A DNA stretch of 25,324 bases from contig DAOVMD010000003.1 in the NCBI GenBank assembly GCA_030630935.1, forward strand, positions 1-25,324, given 5' to 3'. Shown here one piece after another: positions 14,813-21,348 of this stretch (positions within the stretch are counted from its first letter, which is position 1; every line of letters starts with the position of its first letter). The notes beneath the pieces were generated by a model. It saw nothing but the letters and a program-made list of their open reading frames with translations. It did not search any database and had not been told where the DNA came from. The stretch comes from Candidatus Mcinerneyibacteriota bacterium (GTDB lineage Bacteria; AUK180; JAQVHJ01). Both the position numbers and the translations under genes were made by a program.

Positions 14813-16342
14813 ATGCAAATTTCATTTCGAAAAATTATAAAAGTATCCGTTATCTTATGTATCGTTCTAACTTTTCTAAGGGTTTATTCATACAGAGTTG
14901 AGAACATAGAGTTCACAGTCAAGAATGAAGAAAAATCTGCAATTGTTTTTCTCCCTGATGAAAAAGGAACATACCCCGGAGTGTATTATGCCTATACGAA
15001 GTATAGAGCTGTGACTCCATGTATGATTGCGACAGCTAAGTATCTTGCTGATAATGGAATAATATGTATGATGTTTTCGAACAAAGCATTTAAGGATAAT
15101 CCAGGACCTCAGTTTTTTCAAAAAGCAATTGATGATGGGATCGATGCAGTTGATTACTTGAGATCAAGAGAAGATGTTTATTCTAATAAAATAGGTGTTC
15201 TGGGTCATTCTTTCGGAGCAACCGTAGCCGAGTTAATTAATGTTAATGTTGGGAATATTAGTGCAGTTGTTATGTTGGGAATGATAAGTACTTCCAAACA
15301 GAATGTCAGGTCAAATATAATGATTGGTCTCGGTGCAATGGATGAGTTTAGAACATATAATGATGCTGTAAAATCAATAACTCTGGTCACGGGAAATTCC
15401 GCTGCAGAGGTAGGTGAGGTTTATGGCGATATGGACAACTACAATGCTCGTTTACTTTTAATCTCTCCATACTCAGAGCATTTTGGTGAAACTTATGATC
15501 CTATTCTCCTGAGCTCAATGTTAAATTGGTTTCAAAGAAGCTTCGGAATTAAGCAGGATAAGGTTCATAGATTCTCTCCGATTATAGTTCATTTGGTTGT
15601 TAGGTTCCTTATTTCAGCTATTTGTTTTATTATATTTTTAATGATTTTTCTAAAAATTTCTACCAGGTACGAAAATAAAAGAACCATCCAGAGAATTATA
15701 ACTTTCATATTGAGTTTGGTGTTTATATTTTTAATATGGAAGTTTCCATTTAGGATATTCTCCAAAGAGATTATCTTTTCTATTATACTTGCCGATTTAA
15801 TCGTTAATCACTTAATTTATAAAAATTTAAAATCTATTCTTATGAAAACTTCTCTGATTTTTCTGATTATTATCTTGTGCTTTTCATCAGGATTATTAGT
15901 GAACTCATTTCAATTTATTCTGAACCACCCTAAATTAACATTGAAGTTGATCTTGGGATTATTGGCTCAGATAATAATACTCCCTGTTGCAGGTTATGAG
16001 TATCTGGTAGCTTATTTTGTCGGTGGCTTAAGGAGTTTTCCCTTGCTTACTGCTCCTGTATTTTACCTGTTAGTATTTGAAATTATTTGCCCGGGATATA
16101 CAAATTTAATTAAAATAAAAAAAATAAAGAAAAAACCTTCACCCAAAAAGATGCTATGGGTTTTTATAATCCTTATCCTCGTATTAGTTGTACTGGTTAT
16201 AATACGTTTTAATCAGGGCTTTATTGATGAAGCAAGTACTCTTGTTCTTAGACGACTCTTTCTAAGGGTTGTACTCATGCCTCTAATGATATTCGTATTG
16301 ATAAGCAGGTCAAAACTTTGGAAACGGATTAAAGATATTTGA
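14813..16342 (+). CDS. Membrane-anchored alpha/beta hydrolase with polytopic C-terminal domain
   Basis: 509 residues from the ATG at 14813, preceded by GGGGAG nine bases away; a longer reading from 14690 would overlap kinase B and has no ribosome-binding site. Residues 7-23 form a signal-anchor helix. Residues ~30-245 are a dienelactone-hydrolase-like alpha/beta fold with nucleophile S133 in G131-H-S-F-G135, likely acid D177 (GLGAMDEF) and histidine H223 (SPYSEHFGE), so a full catalytic triad is visible. The rest (~255-505) is about eight hydrophobic helices with no recognised family. The catalytic domain is predicted outside the cytoplasmic membrane. Position 16 bases after kinase B suggests one operon, and the kinases also end in membrane domains, so a membrane complex is conceivable (inference). 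Substrate unknown; an envelope ester, lipid or peptide is possible. Confidence 0.82.
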   Translation: MQISFRKIIKVSVILCIVLTFLRVYSYRVENIEFTVKNEEKSAIVFLPDEKGTYPGVYYAYTKYRAVTPCMIATAKYLADNGIICMMFSNKAFKDNPGPQFFQKAIDDGIDAVDYLRSREDVYSNKIGVLGHSFGATVAELINVNVGNISAVVMLGMISTSKQNVRSNIMIGLGAMDEFRTYNDAVKSITLVTGNSAAEVGEVYGDMDNYNARLLLISPYSEHFGETYDPILLSSMLNWFQRSFGIKQDKVHRFSPIIVHLVVRFLISAICFIIFLMIFLKISTRYENKRTIQRIITFILSLVFIFLIWKFPFRIFSKEIIFSIILADLIVNHLIYKNLKSILMKTSLIFLIIILCFSSGLLVNSFQFILNHPKLTLKLILGLLAQIIILPVAGYEYLVAYFVGGLRSFPLLTAPVFYLLVFEIICPGYTNLIKIKKIKKKPSPKKMLWVFIILILVLVVLVIIRFNQGFIDEASTLVLRRLFLRVVLMPLMIFVLISRSKLWKRIKDI

Positions 16343-16351
16343 TAACAGATG

Positions 16352-16417
16352 AGTAATGACAATACTTTCGTTTTTATTAGTAAAAAAGTTATCCACAAGT
16401 TGTCGAACAGCCTCCGT
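16352..16417 (+). repeat. 66-base dispersed repeat, copy 2, with perfect DnaA-box match
   Basis: Partner of 2025-2089 (same order and orientation of gtaatgacaatactttcg, aaaaaagttatccac, acagcctccgt). This copy contains TTATCCACA (16389-16397), the exact DnaA-box consensus. A single box in a dispersed repeat is not evidence of an origin. Confidence 0.85.
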
Positions 16418-16497
16418 AGAGTGCTGTGCTGTCGCTTTACTTTTTACTTTGATAAATATTAATATAACAAAAAATGAGGAAATATGAGCCCTTAAAC

Positions 16498-16526
16498 TTG
16501 ACTAAAATGATGTTATATGCTATAAT
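16498..16526 (+). promoter_or_regulatory. Sigma-70-type promoter for the repeat lipoprotein gene
   Basis: TTGACT (16498-16503), 17-base spacer ending TATATGC, TATAAT (16521-16526). Almost the same sequence as the M48 protease promoter, including much of the spacer and the following tttta, which suggests a shared ancestry or a shared regulator. The start codon is 37 bases downstream. Confidence 0.88.
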
Positions 16527-16562
16527 GATTTTAGATGAATTTAAATTAGAAGGTAGGTGAAA

Positions 16563-18725
16563 ATGAAGAGAGTATTACAAATTATTATGATAGCCGCACT
16601 GGTGCTTTTAATTAATAGCTGTTTATATAAGAATGAAATTAAGCATGAAAAAACTGTTGAGACAGGGATTCGTTATGCTAAAACGGAATATTATAAAAAA
16701 GTTGAGGTGAATGATAATGAAATAATCATTGGTAAAGACCCTGTTTCAGAAGATAAGATAAAAGAGATTGATTGTTATCGTTTTTGTTATGATAATCAGG
16801 ATAGGTTAGTTAAAGTTGAACATTTGAGAAATGGTAAGATAATTAACAGATCTCGTTTTGGAAACAATGTTGCTCAAGTAATTGTAAAATATTCCCCGGA
16901 GTATGAAACAAGGATATTTCAAGATCGTAATGATAAACCTGTTTTTGATAGATACGGAATTTATTCAAAGCTTTTGAAATATGATGAGAAGGGGAAGATA
17001 ATTGAGATGAGTTTTTTGGGCAAGGATGGAAAGTTAAAAGAAAAAATAGGAGGAAAGCATCATAGTATAGCGATTATCCGTTTGAAATATAATGAGGATA
17101 GAAATATAATTGAGGAAAGCTGTTATGGGAAGGATAATGAACTAAAAGAAATCGAAAGAGGACATCATTTTGGGATTGCAATTTTCCGCAAGAAATACGA
17201 TGATGAGGATGGAAACAAAATTGAAGAAAGTTTTTATGGAAAGGATGAAAAATTAAAAGAAGATTTTGAAGGAATAGCAATTTGCCGGTGGAAATACGAT
17301 GAGGCGGGTAACAAAATTGAACAGAGTTTTTACGGAAATGACAAAAAATTAAAAGAAAACAAATGGGGTATACATAAAGGCATAGCAATTATCCGCTGGA
17401 AATATAATGAGAAAGGTAAATTAGTTGAGATGAGCTATTATGGAAAAGATGAAAAGCTGACAGAAAATATGGGCAAACATAATGATTCTCACAGAAAGGT
17501 CATGACGATTGTTATGAGACATAAAGGGATAGCAATTATCCGCTTAAAATACGATGATGCGGGGAATAAAATTGAAGAGAGTTTTTTCGGAAAGGACAAG
17601 AAATTAAAAGGAAATCCTGGAGGTGTAGCAATTTTCCGCTGGAAATATGATGAGAAAGGAAACAAAATTGAGGAGAGATATTTTGGAAAGAATGAAAAGC
17701 TGAGACAAAATTTTATGGGAATCGCAATTTTCCGCTGGAAATATGATGCTGATGGTAATAATATTGAGATAAGTTTTTATGGAACGGATGAAAAATTAAA
17801 AGAAGAAATGTATGGAGGGGTAGCAATTTTCCGTTGGAAATATGATGATAAGGGAAATAAAATTGAGATAAGTTTTTATGGAACGGATGAAAAATTAAAA
17901 GAATTTAAAGAAGGAAAGTATAAAGGAATAGCGACTTGCAACTGGAAATATGATGCTGATGGAAAGAAGATTGAGGAGAGTTATTTTGGAAGAGATGAAA
18001 AATCAAAAGAAAATTCGTATGGAAGTGTAGCAATTAAACGCTGGCAATACGACGCTTTTGGTAACAATATTGAAAAAAGTTATTTTGGAACAGATGAAAA
18101 GCTAAAAGGAGATTCCAAAGGCATTGCAATTTATCGGTGGCAATACGATGATGATGGAAACCGAATTGAGGAAAGCTATTTTGGTAAGGATGAGAAATTA
18201 AAAGAAAAGAATGATGGACAGTATGGTAGAGTAGCAATTCTACGCTGGCAATATGATGTGGATGGAAACAAAATTGAGGAGAGTTATTTTGGAGAAGATA
18301 AAAATCTGAGAGAAAGTAAAAGAGGTTATGCAATTATTCGTTGGAAATATAATGCTGCAGGAAATAAAATTGAGGAGAGTTATTTTGGAAAGGATAAAAA
18401 GCTGAGAGAAAGAATTAATGGAATAGCAATTATTCGCTGGGAATATGATGAGAAGAGAAAAATCATTGAAGAAAGTTATTATGGAAAGGATAATGAATTA
18501 AAAGAAAAAGAACGAGGTCGGTATGAAGGAATCGCAATTATCCGCTGGCAATATGATAAGAAGGGAAGAAAATTTGAGGAACGTTATTTTGGAAAGACTA
18601 ATTTATTAAAAGAAATAGAAGGTGAAGAGTATAGAGGGATAGCAATTATCCGTTGGAAATATGATGAAAAAGGAAAATGTATAAAAATTGTTCACCTGAA
18701 TAAAGATGGTGAAAAGATAAGATAA
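16563..18725 (+). CDS. Lipoprotein of about 16 tandem YFGKDEKLKE-type repeats
   Basis: 720 residues from the ATG at 16563 (a GTG two codons earlier is possible; AAGG and GGTGA upstream fit the ATG). The N-terminus is a lipoprotein signal: M-K-R, hydrophobic stretch, then lipobox L-I-N-S-C20, so the mature protein is lipid-anchored in the envelope. After ~130 residues of unique sequence come about 16 repeats of 31-37 residues, consensus GIAIIRWKYDEKGNKIEESYFG then KDEKLKE plus a short variable linker; one unit has a ~14-residue insert (NDSHRKVMTIVM region). The pattern of an aromatic-Gly turn and a W-x-Y-D-x-x-G-N motif recalls MORN, YwqK-like and YD-type beta repeats, so a long beta solenoid or sheet is likely. 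Very lysine- and glutamate-rich. Function unknown; surface binding or envelope spacer roles are guesses. Monocistronic with its own promoter. Confidence 0.85.
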   Translation: MKRVLQIIMIAALVLLINSCLYKNEIKHEKTVETGIRYAKTEYYKKVEVNDNEIIIGKDPVSEDKIKEIDCYRFCYDNQDRLVKVEHLRNGKIINRSRFGNNVAQVIVKYSPEYETRIFQDRNDKPVFDRYGIYSKLLKYDEKGKIIEMSFLGKDGKLKEKIGGKHHSIAIIRLKYNEDRNIIEESCYGKDNELKEIERGHHFGIAIFRKKYDDEDGNKIEESFYGKDEKLKEDFEGIAICRWKYDEAGNKIEQSFYGNDKKLKENKWGIHKGIAIIRWKYNEKGKLVEMSYYGKDEKLTENMGKHNDSHRKVMTIVMRHKGIAIIRLKYDDAGNKIEESFFGKDKKLKGNPGGVAIFRWKYDEKGNKIEERYFGKNEKLRQNFMGIAIFRWKYDADGNNIEISFYGTDEKLKEEMYGGVAIFRWKYDDKGNKIEISFYGTDEKLKEFKEGKYKGIATCNWKYDADGKKIEESYFGRDEKSKENSYGSVAIKRWQYDAFGNNIEKSYFGTDEKLKGDSKGIAIYRWQYDDDGNRIEESYFGKDEKLKEKNDGQYGRVAILRWQYDVDGNKIEESYFGEDKNLRESKRGYAIIRWKYNAAGNKIEESYFGKDKKLRERINGIAIIRWEYDEKRKIIEESYYGKDNELKEKERGRYEGIAIIRWQYDKKGRKFEERYFGKTNLLKEIEGEEYRGIAIIRWKYDEKGKCIKIVHLNKDGEKIR

Positions 18726-18791
18726 CAGAGAGCAGAGAACTGACCCTGTACCACGCGCTTTGCTAGGGTGCAGGGCGCGGAATCAGTCGTT
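18724..18791. repeat. Left arm of inverted repeat flanking tyrS
   Basis: aacagagagcag, then agaactgaccctgtaccac, gggtgcagggcgcgga and cagtcgtt are found as the reverse complement at 20879-20952 with a few differences (a 5-6 base insertion and a changed loop). It overlaps the TAA of the repeat lipoprotein. Inside is the hairpin CCCTG (18744-18748) / CAGGG (18771-18775). Confidence 0.85.
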
Positions 18792-18804
18792 TTATAGATA
18801 GCAT

Positions 18805-18868
18805 ACAGCTTCGCTGTTGAGAACAGAGATCAGACCCAAAAAACACGTACTTCGTTAGGGTATTTGGG
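18805..18868. repeat. Two hairpins related to the inverted-repeat arm
   Basis: ACAGC-ttc-GCTGT (18805-18817) is followed by CCCAAA (18835-18840) pairing with TTTGGG (18863-18868). The second hairpin has the same skeleton as 18744-18775 (cagaccc, then acg, a variable 8-mer, tagggt, then gggc), but both strands of the stem have changed together. No T-run follows. Confidence 0.65.
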
Positions 18869-18879
18869 CACAGAAATTA

Positions 18880-19197
18880 TTAATTGTTAAACCAATTTAT
18901 CAAACATCTTTTCTACTTGTTATTGATATTATTATATTCCTTTTTAAATATTTCCATTACAAGTCTCGTCCAAGTCTCTGTTAAAAAAGTATTTCTCTTT
19001 CTTTGTTTTGTTTTTGTCTTTTCTCTGCGTCCGGAGTTTACCCCGTTTTTTCGGGGCGGTGAATTGTTTTTTTCGTTTTCTTTTTATCATATCCATGTTC
19101 TTTATTATAAGATTGCCGCAGTCAGGATGAAATCATTCATCCTTCCATCGCAATGACAAATAACGAGTTATTAACAGCCTTCCATGTCTTTTTTTTC
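18880..19197. other. Non-coding gap before tyrS with repeat remnants
   Basis: No convincing gene. A 90-codon frame from a TTG at 18884 has no ribosome-binding site, and its end is repeat. The stretch holds a CCCCG-tttttt-CGGGG hairpin (19041-19056) and half of a gtcattgcgag-family element (gattgccgca at 19111 to caatgac ending at 19157), and is otherwise T-rich. Confidence 0.6.
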
Positions 19198-19226
19198 TTG
19201 TAAAAAATAATTTCTTATGTTATAAT
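19198..19226 (+). promoter_or_regulatory. Promoter for tyrS
   Basis: TTGTAA (19198-19203), 17-base spacer ending TTATGT, TATAAT (19221-19226). The leader to the start at 19269 is ~35 bases, too short for a T-box, so no tRNA-dependent leader control is apparent. Confidence 0.8.
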
Positions 19227-19268
19227 AAATAAGATTTGAAATTTCATTATTTATAATCGGAGGTTGTA

Positions 19269-20477
19269 ATGACAGACAACGAACTCAATGATATCATAGA
19301 AAAGATTAAGCGTGGTACGGTTGAGATAATCCCTGAATCCGGATTAATTGATAAGTTAAAGAAATCTAAAGAAAACAATAAGCCTTTGATTATCAAGTTA
19401 GGTGCTGACCCATCCGCTCCTGATATTCACTTAGGTCACTATGTTGTTCTGAAGAAGCTTAGAGAATTGCAGGAATTGGGTCACGAGATAGTTTTTATAA
19501 TTGGAGATTTCACCGGGATGATAGGTGATCCGAGCGGCAAATCCAAGACCCGGAACCAGATGACAAAAGAGGATATTGACCAGAATGCCGAGACATATAA
19601 GGTGCAGATATTTAAAGTTTTAGACCCGGATAAAACCAGGATTGAATTTAATAGTAATTGGTTTAAAAAGATGGATATCTATAAGTTCCTTGAGCTTTCT
19701 TCTAAATACACAGTTGCCCGGATGCTTGAACGTGATGACTTTGAGAAGAGATATAAATCAAAATCACCTATTAGTATACTTGAGTTTTTATATCCATTAG
19801 TTCAAGCTTATGATTCAGTTGCGATTAAAGCTGATATCGAATTAGGGGGGATAGATCAGAAATTCAATCTACTGGTCGGGAGAGAGATCCAAACCAGGTA
19901 TGGTCTTGAACCGCAGATTGTAATTACAATGCCGCTATTGATAGGGCTGGATGGGATAAAAAAAATGAGTAAATCCCTCGGTAATTATATTGGGATTACT
20001 GAAAAACCCAATGATATGTTCGGAAAGGTTATGTCAATCCCGGATGAATTGATGAAGGATTATTTCATTCTTCTGACCGATATTCCGGAATCAGAAATTA
20101 ATGATAAATTCAAGAAACTTGATTCAGGCGAGCTCCATCCAAGAGCAATTAAAGAGGAGTTAGGAAAATATATTGTAGAAATTTTCCATTCAAAATCTGA
20201 TGCTGAATCCGCTGCAGAAGCTTTCATAAAACAGTTTAGGAATAAAGAGATCCCTGACGATATCCCGGAACTTCAAATAGATGAAAATAATTTAATATTA
20301 GCAGACTTACTTTTTAAATTGGACCTGGTCGGAAGTAAAAGCGAAGCTAAACGCCTGATTAAAAGTAATGCTGTCTCGATAAATGAAGAGAAGATAAAAA
20401 AGAATGATGACATTAAAATAACAGATGGGATGATTAGCCAAGTCGGTAAACGCAAATTCGCTAAGGTAAAACATTAA
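19269..20477 (+). CDS. tyrS: Tyrosyl-tRNA synthetase
   Basis: 402 residues, ATG after GGAGGT. Class I aminoacyl-tRNA synthetase that charges tRNA-Tyr with tyrosine in the cytoplasm. The HIGH signature appears as H54-L-G-H57 within GADPSAPDIHLGHYVVL, and the KMSKS loop is exact at K232-M-S-K-S236 (GIKKMSKSLGNY). YDSVAIKADIELGGIDQKFN covers the tyrosine and tRNA acceptor site region typical of the shorter, TyrZ-like branch. Residues ~337-400 form an S4 RNA-binding domain (ADLLFKLDLVGSKSEAKRLI...) that recognises the long variable arm. Length and motifs are normal. It stands alone with its own promoter, between two arms of an inverted repeat. Confidence 0.97.
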   Translation: MTDNELNDIIEKIKRGTVEIIPESGLIDKLKKSKENNKPLIIKLGADPSAPDIHLGHYVVLKKLRELQELGHEIVFIIGDFTGMIGDPSGKSKTRNQMTKEDIDQNAETYKVQIFKVLDPDKTRIEFNSNWFKKMDIYKFLELSSKYTVARMLERDDFEKRYKSKSPISILEFLYPLVQAYDSVAIKADIELGGIDQKFNLLVGREIQTRYGLEPQIVITMPLLIGLDGIKKMSKSLGNYIGITEKPNDMFGKVMSIPDELMKDYFILLTDIPESEINDKFKKLDSGELHPRAIKEELGKYIVEIFHSKSDAESAAEAFIKQFRNKEIPDDIPELQIDENNLILADLLFKLDLVGSKSEAKRLIKSNAVSINEEKIKKNDDIKITDGMISQVGKRKFAKVKH

Positions 20478-20486
20478 ACAGATAAC

Positions 20487-20505
20487 AGTTTCGCTTTGCG
20501 AAACT
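20487..20505 (+). terminator. Possible terminator hairpin after tyrS
   Basis: AGTTTCGC (20487-20494), loop ttt, GCGAAACT (20498-20505): a perfect 8-base stem starting nine bases after the tyrS stop. It is followed by attataatt rather than a T-run, so intrinsic termination would be weak; it may instead protect the 3' end. Confidence 0.5.
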
Positions 20506-20581
20506 ATTATAATTGATAATTTATGATTGATAATTATTAATTGAAGATTAATTTGCATTAGATATTATGCTGCACCAGTAG

Positions 20582-20600
20582 GGGTCAAGGGCATTGACCC
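20582..20600. repeat. Hairpin GGGTCAA-gggca-TTGACCC
   Basis: A perfect 7-base stem with a 5-base loop in the 867-base gap between tyrS and the HD-GYP gene. No gene lies in this gap apart from a possible 5-codon leader frame; it is a series of hairpins and short tandem repeats listed separately. Confidence 0.7.
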
Positions 20601-20680
20601 TGATCAAAAGAATTTAACCCACCCGTATGAAATATATAAAAACAAACACTCGCTTCGCTCAAACTTTTTTTATTTACAGG

Positions 20681-20705
20681 GAACTGACGAGAACTGACGA
20701 GAACT
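20681..20705. repeat. 10-base tandem repeat
   Basis: gaactgacga occurs at 20681-20690 and 20691-20700, then gaact, followed by a T-run. Similar agaactga words occur at 18736 and 21026, near the inverted-repeat arms. Confidence 0.8.
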
Positions 20706-20740
20706 TTTTTAAATACAAAAACCAAGAAAAAGAATAACTA

Positions 20741-20840
20741 CCCCGAACTAAAGAAAATCGGGGAAAACTCCACACACTAACCACGCGAAAAACACTAAAA
20801 AGAGAAGAGTTTAATCCCGATGTCCTACGGACATACGGGA
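20741..20840. repeat. Two further hairpins in the tyrS to HD-GYP gap
   Basis: CCCCGA (20741-20746) pairs with TCGGGG (20758-20763). TCCCG-a-TGTCC (20815-20825) pairs across tac with GGACA-ta-CGGGA (20829-20840), a 10-base-pair stem with a small internal loop. Neither has a T-run. Confidence 0.65.
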
Positions 20841-20878
20841 CATCTGCGCTTCGCTTGTCGCATGACTATAATCAATAA

Positions 20879-20952
20879 AACGACTGTTTCCGCGCCCTGC
20901 ACCCAAGCGAAGCAGTGGTACAGGGTCAGTTCTCTGATATCTGCTCTCTGTT
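20879..20952. repeat. Right arm of inverted repeat flanking tyrS
   Basis: Reverse complement of 18724-18791. It contains the hairpin CCCTG (20895-20899) / CAGGG (20921-20925) with loop core caagcgaagcag. The intact gcttcgct-type loop suggests this copy is closer to the ancestral form than the left arm. Confidence 0.85.
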
Positions 20953-21024
20953 CAAGCGACAAAGTTGCTTGAGAATAGCAGGTTGACGATAGAAGGGAGG
21001 AAATCCCGATTATTTAACATCGGG
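20952..21024. repeat. Two hairpins beside the right arm
   Basis: TCAAGCGAC (20952-20960), loop aaa, GTTGCTTGA (20964-20972) pairs fully if one G-T pair is allowed. CCCGAT (21005-21010) pairs with ATCGGG (21019-21024). Both lie in otherwise empty sequence. Confidence 0.65.
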
Positions 21025-21058
21025 AGAACTGAAGAGAACTTATGAAAAAATTTTATTA

Positions 21059-21272
21059 ACACTTGAACAATTGAACTATCAGACGTGCCATGGCACGTCT
21101 CTACGATAACACTTGAACTATTGAACTATCAGACGTGCCATGGCACGTCTCTACGATAACACTTGAACTCTTGAACTATCTCAACTTCTTTAACACTTAA
21201 ACGTTTTTAATAACACTTGAACGATTGAACTATTGTAACTTTTTTAACACTTGAACATTTTATATTTTTACA
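21059..21272. repeat. 50-base tandem repeat carrying a 20-base perfect palindrome, plus degenerate tail
   Basis: Units 21059-21108 and 21109-21158 read aacacttgaac, attgaactatc, a palindrome, then ctacgat. The palindrome agacgtgccatggcacgtct is at 21081-21100 and 21131-21150 and is a perfect 20-base inverted repeat. A third unit (from 21159) loses the palindrome, and the words acacttgaac and ttgaacta recur with decay to ~21260. It ends just upstream of the HD-GYP promoter. Confidence 0.9.
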
Positions 21273-21274
21273 AC

Positions 21275-21303
21275 TTGATTTTTTAAGATTAATATGTTAA
21301 AAT
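21275..21303 (+). promoter_or_regulatory. Promoter for the HD-GYP gene
   Basis: TTGATT (21275-21280), 17-base spacer ending ATATGT, TAAAAT (21298-21303). It has the same extended -10 form as the other promoters in the window. Confidence 0.75.
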
Positions 21304-21330
21304 ATAATTAGAAATAAGAAATTAACTTTT

Positions 21331-21348
21331 ATGAAAAGAGCATTATGA
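21331..21348 (+). CDS. Possible 5-codon leader peptide overlapping the HD-GYP start
   Basis: ATG-AAA-AGA-GCA-TTA-TGA encodes M-K-R-A-L and its TGA overlaps the ATG of the next gene (ATGA). The usual A/G-rich site for the next gene (AAAAGAG) lies inside it. Its own ribosome-binding site is poor, so it may be chance; if translated it would couple initiation of the HD-GYP gene. Confidence 0.25.
   Translation: MKRAL

Noticed and set aside
16389-16397. Replication origin suggested by a DnaA box
   Set aside because: A single box, no cluster and no dnaA, dnaN or other origin-linked genes in the window.
17074-18333. Minus-strand open frames of 99-104 codons within the repeat lipoprotein
   Set aside because: Repetitive shadows of the coding repeats with low-complexity His/Phe/Leu composition.
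18884-19156. 90-codon hydrophobic open frame before tyrS
   Set aside because: Starts at TTG without a ribosome-binding site, hydrophobicity reflects T-rich DNA, and its end lies in a repeat remnant.
20510-20640. Possible tRNA or structured RNA after tyrS
   Set aside because: No cloverleaf or TTCGA-type arm; only simple hairpins and AT-rich sequence.
21059-21272. CRISPR array
   Set aside because: Units are directly adjacent at 50-base period with no distinct unique spacers, and no cas genes are nearby.
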